Shown here one piece after another: positions 24,157-34,098 of a stretch of DNA of 64,000 nt; position 1 is the first letter of the stretch, and each line of letters opens with the position of its first letter. This stretch comes from Streptomyces sp. NBC_00557 (GTDB taxonomy: Bacteria > Actinomycetota > Actinomycetes > Streptomycetales > Streptomycetaceae): contig NZ_CP107796.1 in assembly GCF_036345995.1 (NCBI RefSeq), positions 5,022,001 through 5,086,000 of the forward strand, given 5' to 3'. A program made the position numbers and the translations under genes. The notes beneath the pieces are model-generated. The model was not told the origin of the DNA. It did not search any database and saw nothing but the letters and a program-made list of their open reading frames with translations.

Positions 24157-24912
24157 ATGACAGCAGGAGTCACCATCCGTACCGTCCAGGACGTCGCCTC
24201 CCTCGCGGCCGTGGCCGACTACTTCAGCGACGTCTGGCACACGCCGCGCTCCGCACCGCCCTACCCGGCCGAGGTCCTGCACAGCCTGGTGCACGCGGGC
24301 GGCGCGGTGCACGCCGCGTACGACGGGCGGCGGCTCGCCGGGGCGTCCGTCGCCGTCCTCGCCCCCGACCGCGGCACGTACTCCCTGGTCGCCGCCGCCG
24401 ACCGGGGCCTTGGGCACGCCGTGAAGCTCGCCCAGCGCGACTGGGCGCTCGGCCTGGGCGCCCGCACCATGCGCTGGACCTTCGACCCGCTCGTCGGCCG
24501 CAACGCCCGCTTCAACCTGGTCAAGCTGGGCGCCACCGGCACCGAGTACCTGGTCGACTTCTACGGCCCCATGACCGACGGCGTGAACGACGGCGACGAG
24601 AGCGACCGGCTGACCGTGACCTGGGACCTGGAGGCGCCGCCCCGCTCGACCGAGCCCCCGGGCCCCGCCGGCGCGCCCGTCACCCGCACCGCCCCCGACG
24701 GCGACCCCCTCGCCCGCCGCGACGACCGGCACGTCTGGTGCCGGGTGCCCGAGGACGCCGTCAAGCTGCGCGCCGCCGACCCGGCGCTGGCGCTGCGCTG
24801 GCGGCACGCGGTGCGCGAGGTGCTGCTGACGGCCTTCGAGGAGGGGTTCCGCGCCACCGGAATGTCCCGCGACGGCTGGTACACGCTGTCCCGGACCGGG
24901 GAGGCGGCGTGA
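24157..24912 (+). CDS. GNAT acyltransferase (predicted D-amino-acid N-succinyltransferase)
   Basis: 251 residues. GNAT domain in about 1-150 (VRTVQD then GGAVHAAYDGRRLAGASVAVL and RGLGHAVKLAQRDWALGLGARTMRWTFDPLVGRNARFNL). The latter resembles the COG3375-type acyltransferases found next to succinylamino-acid racemases. The second half is an accessory domain without a known fold. Predicted reaction: succinyl-CoA plus D-amino acid to N-succinyl-D-amino acid, cytoplasmic. ATG 24157 is chosen as the family start; no good ribosome site precedes it, so leaderless initiation is possible. Its stop overlaps the racemase start (GTGA). Confidence 0.75.
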   Translation: MTAGVTIRTVQDVASLAAVADYFSDVWHTPRSAPPYPAEVLHSLVHAGGAVHAAYDGRRLAGASVAVLAPDRGTYSLVAAADRGLGHAVKLAQRDWALGLGARTMRWTFDPLVGRNARFNLVKLGATGTEYLVDFYGPMTDGVNDGDESDRLTVTWDLEAPPRSTEPPGPAGAPVTRTAPDGDPLARRDDRHVWCRVPEDAVKLRAADPALALRWRHAVREVLLTAFEEGFRATGMSRDGWYTLSRTGEAA

Positions 24913-26042
24913 AGCTGGAGCGCGTCGAGATCGTGCACGTGGCGATCCCGCTGGTCACCCCGTTCCGCACGTCCTTCGGCACGATGACGGAGAAGGACAC
25001 CTTCCTGCTGCACGTCGTCACCGACTCCGCCGAGGGCTGGTCGGAGTTCGCCGCCGACCCCGAGCCGCTGTACTGCTCGGAGTTCGTCGCGGGCGCCGAG
25101 ATCGTGCTGCGCGACTTCCTCGTCCCGCGCGCGGCCGCCCTCCCCGACCTCAGCACGGCCCGGCTGGCCCCGGCCCTCGCGAAGATCAAGGGCCACGAGC
25201 TGGCGAAGGCGGCCCTGGAGACGGCCCTGCTGGACGCCGAGCTGCGGTCGTACGGCATGCCGCTCGCGGCCTTTCTGGGCGCGGTACGGGACCGGGTGCC
25301 GGCCGGGGTGTCGGTCGGCATCAAGGACTCGGTGCCCGAACTGCTGGACGAGGTCGAGCGCCATCTCGCCGAGGGGTACGTCCGCATCAAGCTGAAGATC
25401 GAGCCCGGCTGGGACGTCGAACCGGTCCGCGCGGTCCGCGAGCGCTTCGGCGCCGGCCTCCCCCTCCAGGTGGACGCCAACACCGCCTACACCCTCGCGG
25501 ACGCCGAGCACCTGCGCCGCCTCGACGACTTCGGGCTGCTGCTGATCGAGGAGCCGCTGGAGGAGGACAACCTGCACGCCCACGCCGTCCTCCAGCAGCG
25601 GCTGCGGACGCCCGTCTGCCTGGACGAGTCCCTGCACCACGCCCGCGGCACGGCCGCCGCGATCGCCATGGACGCCTGCCGGGTGGTCAACGTCAAGCCC
25701 GCCCGGGTCGGCGGCTACCTCGAGGCCCGCCGGGTCCACGACGTGGCCCACGCCCACGGGGTCCCGGTGTGGTGCGGCGGCATGCTGGAGACGGGCATCG
25801 GCCGCGCCCCCAACCTCGCCCTGGCCGCCCTGCCCGGCTTCACCCTGCCGGGCGACACCTCGGCCTCCTCCCGCTACTTCGCCGAGGACCTCACCGAGCC
25901 GTTCGTCCTTCAGGACGGCCACCTCCCGGTCCCGACCCGCCCCGGCATCGGCGTCGAGCCGCTGCCCGACGCGCTGCGCAGGTTCACCCGGGAACGGCGG
26001 GACCTGTACGGGGGACGAAGGCACCACGCGTGGTCACGTTAG
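24909..26042 (+). CDS. N-succinylamino-acid racemase / N-acylamino-acid racemase (enolase superfamily)
   Basis: 377 residues. Enolase-superfamily barrel of the MenC/NSAR group. K161-x-K163, D189 (LQVDAN), E214 (LIEEPL), D239 (CLDESL) and K263 (VNVKPARVGG) fall at the numbers of Amycolatopsis NAAAR, with both catalytic lysines and all three metal ligands intact. MenC function is unlikely, because Streptomyces generally make menaquinone by the futalosine route. Interconverts N-succinyl-D- and L-amino acids. GTG 24909 overlaps the GNAT stop. The S16 protease gene follows nine bases later. Confidence 0.87.
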   Translation: MKLERVEIVHVAIPLVTPFRTSFGTMTEKDTFLLHVVTDSAEGWSEFAADPEPLYCSEFVAGAEIVLRDFLVPRAAALPDLSTARLAPALAKIKGHELAKAALETALLDAELRSYGMPLAAFLGAVRDRVPAGVSVGIKDSVPELLDEVERHLAEGYVRIKLKIEPGWDVEPVRAVRERFGAGLPLQVDANTAYTLADAEHLRRLDDFGLLLIEEPLEEDNLHAHAVLQQRLRTPVCLDESLHHARGTAAAIAMDACRVVNVKPARVGGYLEARRVHDVAHAHGVPVWCGGMLETGIGRAPNLALAALPGFTLPGDTSASSRYFAEDLTEPFVLQDGHLPVPTRPGIGVEPLPDALRRFTRERRDLYGGRRHHAWSR

Positions 26043-26051
26043 ATTGAGGTC

Positions 26052-26843
26052 GTGCTCTCACGTCTCACACGCCTCCAGGCCGTAGCCGTCTGTGCCGTGC
26101 CCGCCGTGGCCCTGCTGGCCACGGCGGCGTTCGCGCCGCTGCCGTTCTCCGTGGCGCAGCCCGGCATGACGGCGAACGTGCTCGGCGAGAACAAGGGCAC
26201 CAAGGTGATCACCGTCTCCGGTGCGCCGGTACGGCGGACCAGCGGGCAGCTGCGCATGGTCACGATCGTGGCGACCGGGCCGGACGCGCGGGTCACCCTC
26301 GGCGACGTGTTCGGCAGCTGGTTCCGCACCGACCGGGCGGTGATGCCGCGCGACGCGGTCTACCCGAGCGGCGACACCGTGAAGGAGATCGAGAAGCACA
26401 ACGAGGCCCAGATGAAGCAGTCCCAGGACGCGGCGACCCAGGCGGCGCTGAAGTACCTCGGGCTGAGCGCCGACAAGGTCCGGGTCACCCTGAAGCTCGC
26501 CGACGTGGGCGGGCCGAGCGCGGGCCTGCTGTTCACCCTGGGCATCATCGACAAGCTGCACGGCAACGGCAGCGGCGGTGACCTCACCGGCGGCCGCACC
26601 ATCGCCGGCACCGGCACGATCGACGCCTCCGGGAAGGTCGGCGCGGTCGGCGGGGTCGCCCTGAAGACGCAGGCCGCGCGCCGGGACGGCGCCACCGTCT
26701 TCCTGGTCCCCAAGGCCGAGTGCGCCGACGCCAAGGCCGAACTCCCCAAGGGCCTCCGCCTGATCCCGGTCACCACACTCACGACCGCGGTGAACGCCCT
26801 GAACACCCTGAACACGGGCAAGGGCTCCGTGCCGAGCTGCTGA
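26052..26843 (+). CDS. Lon-type S16 serine protease domain protein, membrane-anchored
   Basis: 263 residues. One N-terminal hydrophobic segment (about 8-30) then an extracytoplasmic or membrane-attached domain. Ser-Lys dyad: S156 in VGGPSAGLLF and K205 in GGVALKTQA. The Lon ATPase domain is absent, and the PDZ domain found in many actinobacterial relatives is not evident in the 125 residues between. GTG 26052 has TGAGGT upstream. Only nine bases from the racemase stop, so probably co-transcribed with it, though the functional link is unknown. Confidence 0.83.
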   Translation: MLSRLTRLQAVAVCAVPAVALLATAAFAPLPFSVAQPGMTANVLGENKGTKVITVSGAPVRRTSGQLRMVTIVATGPDARVTLGDVFGSWFRTDRAVMPRDAVYPSGDTVKEIEKHNEAQMKQSQDAATQAALKYLGLSADKVRVTLKLADVGGPSAGLLFTLGIIDKLHGNGSGGDLTGGRTIAGTGTIDASGKVGAVGGVALKTQAARRDGATVFLVPKAECADAKAELPKGLRLIPVTTLTTAVNALNTLNTGKGSVPSC

Positions 26844-26859
26844 GCCGCCCCGGCTCGGC

Positions 26860-27342
26860 CTACGCACCTTCCGCGCCGTCCGCTGACGCCTGCTCCACCA
26901 GCGGGATGATGCGCAGCGGGACCGGGTTCTCCATGACGATGGCCGTGGAGGCGCGGACGATGCCGTCGAAGCCGACGACCCGGTCGATGACGCGCTGGAG
27001 GTCGGCGTTCGAGCGGGCCACCAGGCGGCACAGCATGTCGCCGGTGCCGGTGGTGGTCAGGAGTTCCAGGACCTCCGGGACGGTCGCCAGGTGCGCCCGG
27101 ACGTCGGGGCCCTGGCCCTGGCGGATCTGGAGGGTCGCGAACGCCGTCACCGGATAGCCGAGGGCGGCCGGATCCACCTGCGGGCCGAAGCCGCGGATGA
27201 CCCCGTTCGACTGGAGCCGGTCCAGCCGCGCCTGCACCGTGCCCCGCGCGACCCCCAGCCGCCGGGACATCTCCAGCACGCCGATGCGCGGCTCCCGGGC
27301 GAGGAGCACGATGATCCGCCCGTCCAGACGATCGATCGCCAC
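26860..27342 (-). CDS. Lrp/AsnC-family regulator
   Basis: 160 residues. Helix-turn-helix at about 5-50 (GVLEMSRRLGVARGTVQARLDRLQ) and the RAM ligand-binding domain after about residue 65. GTG 27342 has GGAGG five bases upstream. Divergent from hppD with 123 bases between, so it likely senses an amino acid (tyrosine or phenylalanine would fit) and controls hppD and itself. Long open frame beyond 27342 on this strand is antisense shadow. Confidence 0.9.
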   Translation of the reverse strand: MAIDRLDGRIIVLLAREPRIGVLEMSRRLGVARGTVQARLDRLQSNGVIRGFGPQVDPAALGYPVTAFATLQIRQGQGPDVRAHLATVPEVLELLTTTGTGDMLCRLVARSNADLQRVIDRVVGFDGIVRASTAIVMENPVPLRIIPLVEQASADGAEGA

Positions 27343-28611
<1,269 letters not shown>

Positions 28612-28750
28612 GACAGGCGCGCGGGACGGCCACGGCGTGCGCGACCACCGTGGCCGTCCCGCCCGTGCCGGCCGGCCGGTTGCCGGAGCCCGGACGGCGT
28701 GCGGCCCGGCGGGGTTCACACCGGTGGCCGGGAGTGCGAACCTTGTGATC

Positions 28751-30151
28751 ATGAGCCGTATCGAAGCCCCACGCGACGAGGCGACCGGCACTCTCACCGA
28801 CCGGCTCCTGGCCGGCCTGCCCGCCGAGGCCGTCCTCACCGACCCCGACGTCACCGGCGCCTACGCCCACGACATGGCGAGCTTCTGCCCGGCCGGCGCC
28901 CCGGCCGTCGTCGTCCTGCCGCGCACCGTCGAGCAGGTCCAGCACGTCATGCGCGTCGCGAGCGAGCTGCGCGTGCCGGTGGTCCCGCAGGGCGCCCGCA
29001 GCGGCCTGTCCGGCGCCGCGAACGCCAGCGACGGCTGCATCGTGCTGTCCCTCACCAAGATGGACCGCATCCTGGAGATCAGCCCCGTCGACCGTATCGC
29101 CGTGGTCGAACCCGGCGTGATCAACGCGACCCTGTCCCGCGCGGTGGAGGAGCACGGCCTGTACTACCCGCCGGACCCCTCCAGCTGGGAGATGTGCACC
29201 ATCGGCGGCAACATCGGCACCGGCTCCGGCGGCCTGTGCTGCGTGAAGTACGGCGTCACCGCCGAGTACGTGCTCGGTCTGGACGTCGTCCTCGCCGACG
29301 GCCGGCTGCTGTCCACCGGCCGCCGCACGGCCAAGGGCGTCGCCGGATACGACCTCACCCGCCTGTTCGTCGGCTCGGAGGGCTCGCTCGGCATCGTCGT
29401 ACGCGCCGTGCTCGCGCTGAAGCCCAAGCCGCCGCAGCAGCTGGTGCTGGCCGCCGAGTTCCCCTCCGCGGCCACCGCCTGCGACGCCGTGTGCCGGATC
29501 ATGGAGGGCGGTCACGTCCCGTCCCTCCTCGAACTGATGGACCGTACGACCGTCAAGGCGGTCAACGACCTCGCCCGCATGGGCCTGCCGGAGACCACCG
29601 AGGCGCTGCTGCTGGCCGCCTTCGACACCCCCGACCCGGCCGCCGACCTCGCCGCCGTCGGTGCCCTGTGCGCGGCCGCCGGCGCCACCGAGGTCGTCCC
29701 GGCCGAGGACGCGGCCGAGTCCGGGATGCTGCTCAAGGCCCGGCGGCTGTCGCTGACCGCGCTGGAGGCGGTCAAGGGCACGACGATGATCGACGACGTG
29801 TGCGTGCCCCGCTCGCAGCTCGCCGCCATGCTGGAAGGCGTCGAGCGGATCGCCGCCAAGTACGGCCTGACCATCGGCGTCTGCGCCCACGCGGGCGACG
29901 GCAACACCCACCCCACCGTCTGCTTCGACGCCCAGGACGACGACGAGTCCCGGCGGGCCCGCGAGTCCTTCGACGAGATCATGGCCCTCGGCCTGGAGCT
30001 CGGCGGCACCATCACCGGCGAGCACGGCGTCGGCGTGCTGAAGAAGGAGTGGCTCGCCCGGGAGATCGGCCCTGTCGGGCTCGAGATGCAGCGGGCCGTG
30101 AAACAGGCCTTCGACCCGCTCGGCATCCTCAACCCGGGCAAGCTCTTCTGA
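28751..30151 (+). CDS. FAD-linked oxidase, glycolate oxidase/D-lactate dehydrogenase type
   Basis: 466 residues. FAD_binding_4 domain with PQGARSGLSGAANASDGCIV and NIGTGSGGLCCVKYG; FAD-oxidase C-terminal domain with HAGDGNTHPTV and GTITGEHGVG. Oxidises a 2-hydroxy acid (glycolate, D-lactate or D-2-hydroxyglutarate are the usual choices) and passes electrons to the membrane. ATG 28751 is chosen; GTG 28745 is an alternative. The DNA between hppD and this gene (139 bases) shows nothing. Confidence 0.88.
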   Translation: MSRIEAPRDEATGTLTDRLLAGLPAEAVLTDPDVTGAYAHDMASFCPAGAPAVVVLPRTVEQVQHVMRVASELRVPVVPQGARSGLSGAANASDGCIVLSLTKMDRILEISPVDRIAVVEPGVINATLSRAVEEHGLYYPPDPSSWEMCTIGGNIGTGSGGLCCVKYGVTAEYVLGLDVVLADGRLLSTGRRTAKGVAGYDLTRLFVGSEGSLGIVVRAVLALKPKPPQQLVLAAEFPSAATACDAVCRIMEGGHVPSLLELMDRTTVKAVNDLARMGLPETTEALLLAAFDTPDPAADLAAVGALCAAAGATEVVPAEDAAESGMLLKARRLSLTALEAVKGTTMIDDVCVPRSQLAAMLEGVERIAAKYGLTIGVCAHAGDGNTHPTVCFDAQDDDESRRARESFDEIMALGLELGGTITGEHGVGVLKKEWLAREIGPVGLEMQRAVKQAFDPLGILNPGKLF

Positions 30152-30167
30152 ACCGGGGAACCGGGGC

Positions 30168-30581
30168 TCACTGGGCGAGCAGCTGGCCGAGCGCGTCGTC
30201 GATGCCGAGCTGCCCGCCCTCGGTCCCCGGCGGCACGACCCGCAGCGTGCGCTCCAGCCAGGCCGACACCTGCGGGACCGGCGCCTGGAGCAGCGCGTCC
30301 CCGTCCGGGGAGCTGAGCGCCATCAGCACGACACTGCGCCCGTCCGTCTTCGTCGGCCACACCCGCACGTCCCCCTGCCCGCACGGCCGGAACACCCCCT
30401 CCACCAGGAGGTCCCTGGCGAACGTCCAGTTGACGGGGCGGTCGGAGTTGATGTGGAAGGAGAAGTGGACGGCGTACGGATCATCGGACCGGTAGCTCAG
30501 CCGGGCCGGCACCGGGACGCTCCGCTCCGGTGACAGGACGAGACTCATCTCCAGCTCCCGCTCCACCACGGTGTGATGCAT
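30168..30581 (-). CDS. ssgG: SsgA-like sporulation cell-division protein, probably SsgG
   Basis: 137 residues. Sporulation and cell-division (SALP) family, actinobacteria only. Family signatures include PVPARLSYRSDDPYAVHFSFH, FARDLLVEGVFRPCGQGDVRVWP and VPPGTE. SALPs guide septum placement and peptidoglycan maintenance in aerial hyphae. The G assignment rests on memory of the gene position near hppD, not on alignment, so another SALP is possible. ATG 30581 gives the family N-terminus MHHTVVEREL. Ends 16 bases from the convergent oxidase gene. Confidence 0.85.
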   Translation of the reverse strand: MHHTVVERELEMSLVLSPERSVPVPARLSYRSDDPYAVHFSFHINSDRPVNWTFARDLLVEGVFRPCGQGDVRVWPTKTDGRSVVLMALSSPDGDALLQAPVPQVSAWLERTLRVVPPGTEGGQLGIDDALGQLLAQ

Positions 30582-30816
30582 GACCTGCTGTTCCTTTCAT
30601 CCGGGGGCCGCTCGGACCGGGCCCGCGCAGAGGGAGAGCGAGCGGGGGCTGCGCCATTACGCGGGTTCGGGGACATTTTTTTCACCGGCGCGCGGGACAC
30701 CGGTACGGCATTGCCCGGAAAGGGGTGGGTCCTGCGGGACTGGCGCTGCGGGTGCCCACGGTCTGATAGATGTGGAGGCCCCCATCCCACCCCCGAGCAG
30801 ATACGGGACGACGGAC

Positions 30817-32586
30817 ATGAGCGCCCCAACCCCGGCCCCAGGTGACGACAGGCCCCGCGAGGGCTACTACCCGGACCCGTCCATCCCCGGATACGTCCGG
30901 TACTGGAACGGCGCCTCCTGGGTGCCCGGCACCAGCCGCCCGGCGCCGAAGGACGGCGAACGGCTCGTCCCGCCGCCCGGCATCCGCCCCGCGGTCCCGG
31001 CCGTCGAGGAGACGGGCCCCCACTTCTTCGACGAGGACCCGCAGCCGGCCGGCGCGGGCGCGTGGACATCCGACGGCCAGGCCGCTCCGGGAGCCTGGAA
31101 CGCCGACGCGCACGGCGGCCCGGGGCAGGCCGGGTACGGCGAGCAGGGCGCGGCGGCGCAGGCGGAGGCCGGCGGACAGGGCGCCGGCGGTCAGGCGGGG
31201 CGTGGCGCTTCGGGTACCGGCGGTCAGGCGGGGCCCGGCGGACAGGGTGCTAGCGCGTCCGGTGCCGGGGCCGGTGGTCACGGTGCCGGGCAGCCCGGTG
31301 CCGGTGGGCATGGCGGCGGTGACGGGCGAGCCGCCTGGGGCGCCGATCCGCGGGTGCCCGCGGCGGGCTCGTCCCGGCCGGGCGGCCAGGGCGGCCGTCC
31401 CGACGGGGCGGCCTCAACCGCGCCGGGGGAGGGTGACGACCAGGATCCCGGCGGCACCTTCATCTTCCGCCGCCCGGTCCCGGGACCCGCCGCGGTCAAG
31501 GACGACGGCACGATGACGTTCCGTCCGGTACCGGGCCAGGCCCGGCGGGGCGCGCAGCCCGCGTCCGCCCCGCAGACCTCCGGCGCCCCGGCCTCCGGCG
31601 CGGACCCCGCCGCGGGCTCCGGCTTCGGCCCGCACGGGGCGCCCCAGGGCCCCGGCTTCGCCGCACCCGCCGACGGCGACGGCGCCGCACCCGGCGGCTT
31701 CGGGCCGCAGGGTCCCGTCGGCTCCCCGGCCTCACCGGCACCGGCGTCACCGACCTCCCAGGCCTCCTCCGCCTCCCCGGCGCAGTCTTCTCCCGCCGAC
31801 CCCGCGACGGCGTCGCCCGCCGCAGGCTCCGGCTTCGGGGCCGGCAAGGCAGCCGCCGCCCGTGCCGCCGCGCAGACACCCCCGCAGGCCCAGTCCGCAC
31901 AGCCCGCGCAGGCGGCCGTGGCCCCGTCGGTGCCCGCGCAGGGCGGCGCCCCGGTCACCCCGGTGACCAGCGGGCCCGGTGGTGGGCAGGCGTCCTGGGC
32001 GCAGCAGGTGCACCAGCTGGCCGGCGGCGGGGACGAGCAGCCGGTGGCGCCGTGGAAGCCGCCGGTGGAGGACCCGTTCCAGGCGGCCGCCCGCCGACAG
32101 GCCGCCGCCCGTCCCGCCGGACTCGGCAAGCGGTTCGCCGCCCGGCTGATCGACACCCTGGTCGTGGGCGCCGTGACGGCCGCCGCCGCCGTGCCGCTCG
32201 GACTCAGGGCGGCCGACCACATCCAGCAGAAGATCGACGCGGCCAGGCTGTCCGGCCGCGAGGTCACCGTCTGGCTGCTCGACGGCACGACCGGCACCAG
32301 CCTCGGCATCGTGCTCGCCGTCCTGCTGCTGGCCGGGGTCGGCTACGAGGTGCTGCCGACCGCCAGGTGGGGCCGCACCCTGGGCAAGAAGCTGCTCGGT
32401 CTCGAGGTCCGGGACATCGAGGCGCACGAGCCCCCGGCCTTCGGCGCAGCGCTGCGCCGCTGGCTGGTCTACAGCGTGCCCGGGCTGCTCGGCATCGGGA
32501 TCGTGGGCGTGCTCTGGTGCCTGTTCGACCGGCCCTGGCACCAGTGCTGGCACGACAAGGCGGCCCACACCTTCGTCGCGGGCTGA
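30817..32586 (+). CDS. RDD membrane protein with DUF2510 and long disordered linker
   Basis: 589 residues in three parts. DUF2510-type N-terminus (GYYPDPSIPGYVRYWNGASW, residues 17-36); a roughly 360-residue Gly/Ala/Pro/Ser/Gln-rich linker with GGQGA-like repeats; and a C-terminal RDD domain (KRFAARLIDTLVVGAV to WHDKAAHTFV) with three membrane helices. RDD proteins have been linked to transport and salt response, not proven here. ATG 30817 follows a weak GGGACGACGG site. The 235-base gap upstream has no gene. A second RDD gene follows 125 bases later. Confidence 0.85.
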   Translation: MSAPTPAPGDDRPREGYYPDPSIPGYVRYWNGASWVPGTSRPAPKDGERLVPPPGIRPAVPAVEETGPHFFDEDPQPAGAGAWTSDGQAAPGAWNADAHGGPGQAGYGEQGAAAQAEAGGQGAGGQAGRGASGTGGQAGPGGQGASASGAGAGGHGAGQPGAGGHGGGDGRAAWGADPRVPAAGSSRPGGQGGRPDGAASTAPGEGDDQDPGGTFIFRRPVPGPAAVKDDGTMTFRPVPGQARRGAQPASAPQTSGAPASGADPAAGSGFGPHGAPQGPGFAAPADGDGAAPGGFGPQGPVGSPASPAPASPTSQASSASPAQSSPADPATASPAAGSGFGAGKAAAARAAAQTPPQAQSAQPAQAAVAPSVPAQGGAPVTPVTSGPGGGQASWAQQVHQLAGGGDEQPVAPWKPPVEDPFQAAARRQAAARPAGLGKRFAARLIDTLVVGAVTAAAAVPLGLRAADHIQQKIDAARLSGREVTVWLLDGTTGTSLGIVLAVLLLAGVGYEVLPTARWGRTLGKKLLGLEVRDIEAHEPPAFGAALRRWLVYSVPGLLGIGIVGVLWCLFDRPWHQCWHDKAAHTFVAG

Positions 32587-32711
32587 GCCGGGGAAGGGGC
32601 CGGCAGGCCGCACCTCCCGGCCCCCGTCCCCGCCCCCCGTCCCCGTCCCCCCGTCCCCCGTCCGGCGGTCCGCCGGATGCGGAGCCGGGGTGTTCGCGGT
32701 CCACTCGGGCC

Positions 32712-33467
32712 ATGAGCAGCGAACCGCCCCCCGGCTCCGGAGAGCAGCGCCCCGAGGACGACCCGTTCAGGAAGCGGCCCCCGTCGGACCAGGGGTCGGG
32801 CGCGCCGGACGAGACCCCGTACGGCGACGCCCAGCAGCCCCCTCCGCCCGGCGGCGAGCCCCCGCCCCCGGGCGGCGGCCAGCCCCCGCCCCCCGGCGGC
32901 GGCCAGCCTCCCCCCTACGGCGGTGGGCCCTACGGCGGCGGGCCCTACGGTGGTGGCCCCTACGGCACCGGCCCCTACGGCACCGGCCCCGGCGGTTATC
33001 CCAGTGATCCGCTCGCCGGCATGCCCCCGCTCGCCGACAGCGGCAAGCGGACGCTCGCGCGGATCGTCGACATGGTGCTCGTCGGGATCGTCGTCTGGCT
33101 GCTGACGTGGGCGTTCGGGGTGCGCGAGTACACCGTGGACGACAACCACGTGGAGGTCGGCCGGTCCGTCGCGCAGTCCGTCGTCGCCGCCGTGCTGTAC
33201 ATCGCCTACGACACGTTCATGATGAGCCGGTACGGCCAGACCCTGGGCAAGAAGTGGTTCCGCATGCGGGTGGCGAACCTGGACGACGGCGCCACCCCCT
33301 CGGTGCAGACCAACCTGGTCCGCTCCGTGGTGCTGTGGGTGCCGTTCGCCTTCTGCTGCGCCTGCATCTGGACGGCGATCTGCGGCGGCTGGAGCTACTT
33401 CGACAAGCCCTACAAGCAGGGGCTGCACGACAAGGCGGCCAAGACGGTGGTGGTCAGCACGGGTTGA
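32712..33467 (+). CDS. RDD membrane protein with Pro/Gly-rich N-terminus
   Basis: 251 residues. Low-complexity N-terminus with PPPPGGG and YGGGPYG repeats (about 30-100, nt 32834-32990), then the RDD domain starting at KRTLARIVDMVLVGIVVWLL, with GQTLGKKWFRMRV and the final QGLHDKAAKTVVV. Three helices predicted. Paralog of the gene before it; the two likely form an operon. ATG 32712 has no strong ribosome site. A hairpin terminator follows. Confidence 0.87.
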   Translation: MSSEPPPGSGEQRPEDDPFRKRPPSDQGSGAPDETPYGDAQQPPPPGGEPPPPGGGQPPPPGGGQPPPYGGGPYGGGPYGGGPYGTGPYGTGPGGYPSDPLAGMPPLADSGKRTLARIVDMVLVGIVVWLLTWAFGVREYTVDDNHVEVGRSVAQSVVAAVLYIAYDTFMMSRYGQTLGKKWFRMRVANLDDGATPSVQTNLVRSVVLWVPFAFCCACIWTAICGGWSYFDKPYKQGLHDKAAKTVVVSTG

Positions 33468-33488
33468 GCACCGGCGGCGCACAGGAGA

Positions 33489-33527
33489 GCGGCGGCTTCG
33501 CGAACGTCACGGAGCCGCCGCCTTCTT
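33489..33527 (+). terminator. Terminator after RDD pair
   Basis: GCGGCGGCT (33489-33497) pairs with AGCCGCCGC (33513-33521), followed by a T-rich stretch. It may also serve the convergent small membrane protein gene. Confidence 0.65.
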
Positions 33528-33554
33528 GTGCCCGCGGGCCGTTCACCGGGCCGT

Positions 33555-33800
33555 TCACAGGGCCGTGGACACCCGCTGCTCCTGGTGCGCCTGCTCGGCG
33601 GCCCCGGCCGGCGCCTCGGTCGTACGCGCCTTCGGCAGCGGCACCGTCATCGCCACGAGCAGCCCGAGGGCCAGCGCCACGAGGGCGATGACGGCGACCC
33701 CGACGCCCGAACTCGTCCGGGACAGCAGCAGCATGGCGAGCGTCGAGAAGATCACGGTGCACGAACCGTAAACGAGCTGTGCGGCAGTCGGACGAGGCAT
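33555..33800 (-). CDS. Small two-helix membrane protein
   Basis: 81 residues with two predicted helices (about 8-25 and 31-53) and a charged C-terminal tail rich in Glu, Gln and Ala. Resembles conserved small Streptomyces proteins of unknown function. ATG 33800 is the start; the ribosome site is weak. Convergent with the RDD gene. Confidence 0.65.
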   Translation of the reverse strand: MPRPTAAQLVYGSCTVIFSTLAMLLLSRTSSGVGVAVIALVALALGLLVAMTVPLPKARTTEAPAGAAEQAHQEQRVSTAL

Positions 33801-34048
33801 GGCAATCGTGTCCTAGGAAGGCTTCGGGGGATTCTTCGGATGGGGCGCCATTGGTCTCTCTTCGCGTGCATGCCCGACCCGGACGCCTGGTAAGCGTGAC
33901 CTAACCCACGGTACCGGTGCACAGGGGGCGCACGGAGTCATGGGGTGGAGGCATAGTCCGCGAGCAGATTCGTAAAGGAATCGTCGGCTGGGCGTAGTGC
34001 ATTCGACCTGAGCAAGTCAAGATCTGTTTTTTCCTCCCAACGTCTAGT

Positions 34049-34064
34049 CAAATGACGTCACTTG
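34049..34064. promoter_or_regulatory. 16-base near-palindrome before M6 protease
   Basis: CAAATGACGTCACTTG has a perfect TGACGTCA core and one mismatched pair. It lies 35 bases before GTG 34099. The 298-base gap otherwise shows no gene and is AT-richer than flanking DNA. Candidate operator; no factor assigned. Confidence 0.4.
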
Positions 34065-34098
34065 GCATGCGCCGAACAGGCGCAGGGGAGGAACTCAA

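Noticed and set aside
24909..26042. menC (o-succinylbenzoate synthase)
   Set aside because: Position next to the GNAT and M20 genes, catalytic numbers of NAAAR, and the usual futalosine menaquinone route of Streptomyces favour a racemase.
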